A stretch of DNA of 64,000 nucleotides, taken from the NCBI RefSeq assembly GCF_900101885.1, contig NZ_FNAN01000013.1, positions 62,001 through 126,000 of the forward strand, read 5' to 3'. The position numbers and the translations under genes were made by a program. Under the pieces are notes generated by a model. The model did not search any database, was not told the origin of the DNA, and saw only the letters and a list, made by a program, of their open reading frames with translations. Shown here one piece after another: positions 60,187 to 64,000 of the stretch. This stretch comes from Dyadobacter soli (GTDB taxonomy: Bacteria > Bacteroidota > Bacteroidia > Cytophagales > Spirosomataceae). Every line of letters begins with the position of its first letter. Positions within the stretch are counted from its first letter, which is position 1.

Positions 60187-60240
60187 CCGCCGACCGCCGA
60201 CCGCCGACCGCCGACCGCCGACCGCCGACCGCCGACCGCC
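60185..60240. repeat. Tandem heptanucleotide repeat, eight copies of GACCGCC
   Basis: Exactly eight perfect 7-bp units, beginning on the last two bases of the Gfo/Idh/MocA stop codon, followed by one degenerate copy (GACCGTC). Related units occur at the 5' end of the same gene (about 59233-59246) and inverted as GGCGGTC near 60384-60412. Confidence 0.95.
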
Positions 60241-60271
60241 GACCGTCGGCTAATGTGTCGTCGCATGTCCC

Positions 60272-60337
60272 GGCCCCGGAGGGGCCCCCTGTTTGTAGCA
60301 ATGATGATCAAATCGAACGTTTGGCTCCGGAGGAGCC
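60272..60337. repeat. Pair of REP-like hairpins
   Basis: GGCCCC-GGA-GGGGCC (60272-60286) and GGCTCC-GGA-GGAGCC (60323-60337) share the CCGGAGG centre and are separated by 36 bp. They fill the gap between the oxidoreductase and SDR genes together with the heptamer array. Confidence 0.65.
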
Positions 60338-60430
60338 TCCTCTGACACGGCACAGGACACCCGCTCAACAACCTTAACACTATCGGCGGTCCGCGGTCGA
60401 CCGTCGGCGGTCAAATCAAGAATCAACAAC

Positions 60431-61210
60431 ATGAACGTCAAACAATTACTAAGCCTCAAAAACAAGATCATCCTCGTTACGGGTGGGTCGGGGAATTATG
60501 GGAAATGCATTGTGGAAGGTCTGGCGGAGGCGGATGCCACGGTGATCACCACGTCGCGGGAGCTGGCTTCTGCGGAGCGAACGGCGGCGATGTTCCGCGA
60601 ACAGGGGCTGGATGTACATGCGATGGAGGCGGATCAGGGCGTACATGAGTCGGTGGTGGCATTGAAGGCCGGGGTGCTGGAAAGGTTCGGACGGCTGGAC
60701 GGGTTCGTGAACAATGCGGTTTCGCGGCCTATGAAAGGTTATAATGCGCCGCTAAGCCAATTCGAGGAGTCGATGCAGGTGAATGCGACCGGAATGGTGG
60801 ACATTATGCGCGAAATGACGGATCTGATCGTGCAGAGCGGGGGTGGGAGCGTGATCAGCATCGCGTCGATGATGGGCATGTTCGGCCCGGATTTGTCCAA
60901 TTACGAAGGGACCGTGGGTATGGGCGACCTGCCGCCGGACTACTTTTTTCACAATGCCGGCCTCATTAACCTCACACGCTACATGACGCAAATGCACGCG
61001 ACCAGCAACATCCGCTTCAACTGCATTAGTCCGGGTGGGCTGTTCAACAATCAACCCGAGGCGTTTTTGAATAACTATTGCAAAAAAGTACCGCTGCGGC
61101 GCATGGCTAACCACGACGATATCAAGGGGTTGGTGGTACTGCTGGCGTCCGATGCCGGGGCCTATATCAATGGCGAAAATATCCTGATGGATGGTGGCCT
61201 GAACGCCTGA
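60431..61210 (+). CDS. SDR-family protein with altered catalytic motif
   Basis: 259 residues. The cofactor motif VTGGSGNYGKCIVEGL and the SISIAS-type Ser segment (VISIASMMGMFGPD) are normal, as is the ending ILMDGGLNA. The Tyr-x-x-x-Lys motif, however, reads Tyr-Phe-Phe-His-Asn (codon AAT at 60953-60955), so the catalytic lysine is replaced by asparagine; the NNAG motif also reads NNAVS. In the sister SDR at 54876 both are normal. The protein may be inactive, bind cofactor only, or use another residue. Last gene of the third transcript; sugar dehydrogenases of this type act on nonulosonic-acid or sugar-acid intermediates. Confidence 0.88.
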   Translation: MNVKQLLSLKNKIILVTGGSGNYGKCIVEGLAEADATVITTSRELASAERTAAMFREQGLDVHAMEADQGVHESVVALKAGVLERFGRLDGFVNNAVSRPMKGYNAPLSQFEESMQVNATGMVDIMREMTDLIVQSGGGSVISIASMMGMFGPDLSNYEGTVGMGDLPPDYFFHNAGLINLTRYMTQMHATSNIRFNCISPGGLFNNQPEAFLNNYCKKVPLRRMANHDDIKGLVVLLASDAGAYINGENILMDGGLNA

Positions 61211-61224
61211 AACGGACGTAAAAA

Positions 61225-61284
61225 ATAGTATCAGTAATCCAGCGGAAAGTAGGAGAATGCGAAGAGGGGTGATATGTACTTTTG
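61225..61284 (+). promoter_or_regulatory. Regulon promoter D (RidA operon)
   Basis: ATAGTATCA (61225-61233), AAAGTA (61246-61251; +21) and TACTTTTG (61277-61284; +52, one base longer than in the other three). It ends 36 bp before the RidA ATG. Confidence 0.78.
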
Positions 61285-61320
61285 TGAAGATGGTATTTTC
61301 TAGAATTATATTTTGTTTTC

Positions 61321-61704
61321 ATGAAAAAAATAGTTCATCCCGATCGTGACCCCAATTTCGCTACCGGCGCCTACTCCGACGGCGTGCTGGTGGACGGCTT
61401 CCTGTTCGTGAGCGGCCAGGCTTCGGTCGACTTCAAAACGTCGCAGTTCGTGCTCGGCACGATCGAGGAGGAGACGGCGCGCACGCTGGATAACATTGCC
61501 GCGATCATCCGCGCTGCGGGAGGTACCATGGTGCATGTGGTGAAATGCACGGCGCATTTGGCCGATATCCGGGATTTCGACCGTTACAATGCGGTGTACG
61601 CTACCTATTTCCCCGCCATCAAACCCGCCCGCACGACGGTACAGTCCGTGCTGGCCGAAAATATCAAAGTCGAGATCGACTGCATTGTCAAACTGCCTGC
61701 CTGA
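61321..61704 (+). CDS. RidA/YjgF-family enamine/imine deaminase
   Basis: 127 residues, the usual length. Typical features: GAYSDGVLVDGFLFVSGQ at the start, EEETARTLDNIAAIIRAAGGTMVHVVKCTAHLADI, and the conserved active-site Arg in KPARTTVQ (about residue 104). The ending VEIDCIVKLPA is normal. RidA proteins are trimers that hydrolyse reactive 2-aminoacrylate or other imines released by PLP enzymes. With a class III PLP enzyme two genes downstream, it probably clears an imine of that pathway, or deaminates an amino-sugar intermediate. Confidence 0.95.
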   Translation: MKKIVHPDRDPNFATGAYSDGVLVDGFLFVSGQASVDFKTSQFVLGTIEEETARTLDNIAAIIRAAGGTMVHVVKCTAHLADIRDFDRYNAVYATYFPAIKPARTTVQSVLAENIKVEIDCIVKLPA

Positions 61705-61709
61705 CAGAT

Positions 61710-62681
61710 ATGAACGAACCGTCATCTTTGGCCCCGGTGGGGGTCGTGGGACTGGGGCTGATGGGCAGCAGCATTGTTGCGGCCCTGCTTGTGGCCGGGC
61801 ACCCGGTGCGGGCCATCGCGCCAATTGCCACGGAAGCGCCGCATGCACCGGAACGGATCGGCGGACAGCTTCGGCAATGCCGCGACGCTGACCTGATCGG
61901 TTCCACACAACTTTACCTCGATGCACTTACCGTTTCCGAAGATTACGCCGCACTGGCCGGTTGCGAACTGGTGATTGAATGCGTGATCGAGAAGCAGGAG
62001 ATTAAATCGGCTGTTTATCAGAAGATTACCGGCGCTGTGAGTGCCGAATGTATTATCGGCAGCAATACTTCCGCCATTCCGATTAGCGAGCTTCAAAAGT
62101 TTGTACAAATCCCCGCCCGTTTCCTGGGTATCCATTGGGCCGAGCCTGCATTTATGACCCGGTTCCTGGAAATTACCTGCGGCGAGCAAACGGATCCCGT
62201 TTTCGCCGAGCGCGTGTTTCAAATGGCTCACGGATGGGGCAAAGAGCCTACCTTGCTGAAAAAGGACATCCGCGGTTTTATCACCAACCGGCTCATGTAC
62301 GCCGTTTACCGGGAGATTTTCCACCAGATCGAGCGCGGTCATGCCACGCGGGAGGACGTCGACAAGGCATTTCGCTACGACGCGGGCTCCTGGATGACAC
62401 TGATGGGTATTTTCAGGCGCATGGATTATGAGGGGCTCAAAGATTACGAAAGCATTCTAGGCCGCATTTTTCCGCAACTCAGCAACCGTACGGACGTGCC
62501 CGAAATTATGCAGCAAATGGTCCGTGAAGGCGCGCGGGGCGTCCATAACGACCGCGGACTTTATTCCTACGAGGCGGGTGAAGGCCATCAGTGGGACGAG
62601 GCATTCGCCCGTTTCAACCAGGAAATCCATGGCCTCGCCGCCGAATATTCAGCCGAAAAAGTAAAAGCCTATCTGCAATGA
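61710..62681 (+). CDS. 3-hydroxyacyl-CoA dehydrogenase-family protein
   Basis: 323 residues from ATG 61710 (MNEPSSLAPVGVVGLGLMGSSI), five bases after the RidA stop. The NAD-binding motif GLGLMGSSI is followed by ELVIECVIEKQEIKSAVYQKI (catalytic Glu region) and by SNTSAIPISELQKF and RFLGIHWAEPAFMTRFLEI, where the His is the conserved catalytic residue. The C-terminal helical domain begins IRGFITNRLMYAVYREIF. It is a two-domain 3-hydroxyacyl-CoA or L-gulonate-3-dehydrogenase-type enzyme; in this sugar-catabolic setting an NAD-linked 3-hydroxy acid dehydrogenase is more likely than fatty-acid oxidation. Overlaps the next gene by ATGA. Confidence 0.9.
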   Translation: MNEPSSLAPVGVVGLGLMGSSIVAALLVAGHPVRAIAPIATEAPHAPERIGGQLRQCRDADLIGSTQLYLDALTVSEDYAALAGCELVIECVIEKQEIKSAVYQKITGAVSAECIIGSNTSAIPISELQKFVQIPARFLGIHWAEPAFMTRFLEITCGEQTDPVFAERVFQMAHGWGKEPTLLKKDIRGFITNRLMYAVYREIFHQIERGHATREDVDKAFRYDAGSWMTLMGIFRRMDYEGLKDYESILGRIFPQLSNRTDVPEIMQQMVREGARGVHNDRGLYSYEAGEGHQWDEAFARFNQEIHGLAAEYSAEKVKAYLQ

Positions 62682-63976
62682 AAACTTACCAGAAATCCGC
62701 CGAATTGCTCGAAAGGGCCAAAAAAGTGCTCGCCAGCGGCGTTTCTTCCGAATTCAGAAAATATAACCACCCGCACGCGCTCTTCTACACGCACGGCCGC
62801 GGGAGCCGCATTTACGACGTCGACGGCAACGAGTACCTCGATTTTACGCTTAGCCAGGGGCCGCTCATTCTCGGGCATTCGCATCCCGAGGTTTTGAAGG
62901 CGGTTGCGGAATATTCGCAAGAAGGGCAACTATTTGCAGGGCAGCACATTAAAGAAATTGAGCTGGCTGAGAAACTGAACCAGCTAATCCCCTCGGCGGA
63001 GCTGATGCGGTTTTGCCTGGATGGCTCCGAAGCGGTGCAGACGGCCTTCCGCGTGGCGCGTGCAAAGACCGGCAAGCAGAAATTTTTGCGTTTCGAGGGG
63101 CATTACCATGGCTGGATGGATAACGTTTGCTGGGGCATCAGTACGCCGTCCGTTGAGGCGTTGGGTAGCCGCGAGCAGCCGAATGTGTTCCCGTGGACGC
63201 AGGGTTTGCCGGAAGGTGTTGAAAATGAATTTATTATACTGCCATGGAATGACATTGAACTGGTGAGGAAAACCGTTGCTGAGCGCGGCCACGAAATCGC
63301 GGCGATCATTACCGAGCCGGTGATGTGCAACAATGGCTGCATTGAACCGAAGCCCGGCTTCTTGCAGGGTTTAAGGGATTTGTGTTCGGAAAATGATATT
63401 GCATTGATCTTCGACGAGGTCATTACCGGCTTCCGGCTCTCGCTGGGCGGGGCACAAGCGTATTTCGGCATCACGCCCGACCTTTCCATATTTGCCAAGG
63501 CCATCGCGAGCGGCTACGCTATCAGCGCCATCGCGGGTAAATATGAATGGATGCAGCTCATTGAGCAAGCGAAGGTGATCCACGCAGGAACGATGAATGC
63601 GGGTAATCCAACGGTAGCGGCGGCATTGGCTACGATTTCGGTCCTGGAAAAAGAACAGCCCCACGAACGAATGTTCCGGCTGGGCAAAATGCTGATGGCA
63701 GGCTTGCAGCAAGCAGCCGCTAAAACCGGGCAAGCCATGCTGGTGGAGGGAATGGGGCCGATGTTTGCCACGAGTTTTACTCCTATTGAAAAAACAAACG
63801 ATTACCGCGATACCCTCGCAGCAGACAAGGCAAAACTGGGAAAATTCGTCGCGGCCATGCACGAGGAAGGCGTTCGCGTGATCGGTCGGGGACTTTGGTA
63901 TATCAGCGCTGTACACACCGATGAAGACATTGAAACAGCCATTATCACCGCCGAAAAAGTATTAGCACAAATCTGA
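62678..63976 (+). CDS. Class III PLP-dependent aminotransferase (glutamate-1-semialdehyde aminomutase-like)
   Basis: 432 residues; the start overlaps the previous stop (ATGA). Typical features: YDVDGNEYLDFTLSQGPLILGHSHPEV, the cofactor-phosphate loop LDGSEAVQTAFRVARAKTGKQKFLRFEGHYHGWMD, IFDEVITGFR with the Asp that contacts the pyridine nitrogen (about residue 245), and LSIFAKAIASGYAISAIAGK with the Schiff-base lysine (about 272). Closest to the glutamate-1-semialdehyde aminomutase group, but the position in a catabolic operon next to a RidA gene and a hydroxy-acid dehydrogenase suggests transamination of an amino or oxo sugar acid rather than heme synthesis. The operon may continue beyond the window. 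Confidence 0.92.
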   Translation: MKTYQKSAELLERAKKVLASGVSSEFRKYNHPHALFYTHGRGSRIYDVDGNEYLDFTLSQGPLILGHSHPEVLKAVAEYSQEGQLFAGQHIKEIELAEKLNQLIPSAELMRFCLDGSEAVQTAFRVARAKTGKQKFLRFEGHYHGWMDNVCWGISTPSVEALGSREQPNVFPWTQGLPEGVENEFIILPWNDIELVRKTVAERGHEIAAIITEPVMCNNGCIEPKPGFLQGLRDLCSENDIALIFDEVITGFRLSLGGAQAYFGITPDLSIFAKAIASGYAISAIAGKYEWMQLIEQAKVIHAGTMNAGNPTVAAALATISVLEKEQPHERMFRLGKMLMAGLQQAAAKTGQAMLVEGMGPMFATSFTPIEKTNDYRDTLAADKAKLGKFVAAMHEEGVRVIGRGLWYISAVHTDEDIETAIITAEKVLAQI

Positions 63977-64000
63977 AACGAGGCTTCGGGCCTATCAGCC

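Noticed and set aside
60183..60377. 64-codon open frame with RRPPTAD repeats
   Set aside because: It is a translation of the GACCGCC array and the hairpins; repeats of this kind give open frames without being genes.
1..64000. tRNA, rRNA, CRISPR arrays, prophage or insertion-sequence transposases
   Set aside because: None could be recognised; the repeats present are short hairpin elements without a transposase gene.

Overview
The window is chromosomal DNA from a free-living Bacteroidota, most likely of the Dyadobacter/Spirosoma type (order Cytophagales). This is inferred from two SusC/SusD pairs, a secreted protease with a type IX secretion C-terminal domain, a FISUMP-domain protein, FtsX-type permeases of the Bacteroidota kind and promoters with the Bacteroidota -7 box TAnnTTTG. 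No rRNA, tRNA, CRISPR array, phage or transposase gene was seen.

Layout. (1) 1-5.4 kb: the 3' part of a SusC receptor, its SusD lipoprotein, a terminator and a histone-deacetylase-fold amidohydrolase. (2) 5.7-12 kb: a 1.77-kresidue secreted S8 peptidase, followed directly by a serine hydrolase pseudogene that lacks its N-terminal part. (3) 12.1-21.2 kb: a tightly coupled seven-gene operon (HMG-CoA reductase, UbiA prenyltransferase, PEP-synthase-like phosphotransferase, BtaA-like aminocarboxypropyltransferase, phytol/dolichol-kinase-like membrane protein, GNAT-like protein, adenylate-forming ligase). I do not know this combination as a described pathway; it looks like synthesis of an unusual prenyl or amino lipid. 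(4) 21.2-36.1 kb: accessory and stress genes: katG with an OxyR-like site, an NAD(P)-dependent epimerase-like gene with a Crp/Fnr regulator, a beta/gamma-crystallin-like protein, a nested palindromic repeat, an EamA exporter with divergent Lrp regulator, a GT92-like glycosyltransferase, small exported proteins, a PhnB/VOC protein, and two adjacent genes that together resemble a split VioB. (5) 36.5-41.3 kb: an FtsX-type permease, a membrane-anchored AraC regulator and a DUF4932 zincin-like protein. (6) 41.4-64 kb: a large catabolic locus.

The catabolic locus holds four consecutive transcription units: SusC/SusD with two paralogous beta-propeller proteins and a FISUMP protein; MFS transporter, ceramidase-like enzyme, hexapeptide-repeat protein, sialidase-like protein, SDR and HEAT-like protein; HpcH/HpaI aldolase, aldo/keto reductase, Gfo/Idh/MocA oxidoreductase and SDR; RidA, 3-hydroxyacyl-CoA dehydrogenase-like protein and class III aminotransferase. 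Each unit is preceded by the same composite promoter: ATAGTAYCA, then AAAGTA 21 bp later, then TA(A/C)TTTTG 51-52 bp after the first box. This strongly suggests one regulon that imports a glycoconjugate-derived compound, strips it and degrades the released (amino)sugar or sugar acid. The substrate cannot be read from the sequence.

The two observations most worth following are the shared promoter element (directly visible) and the seven-gene HMGR/UbiA/BtaA operon (novelty inferred).
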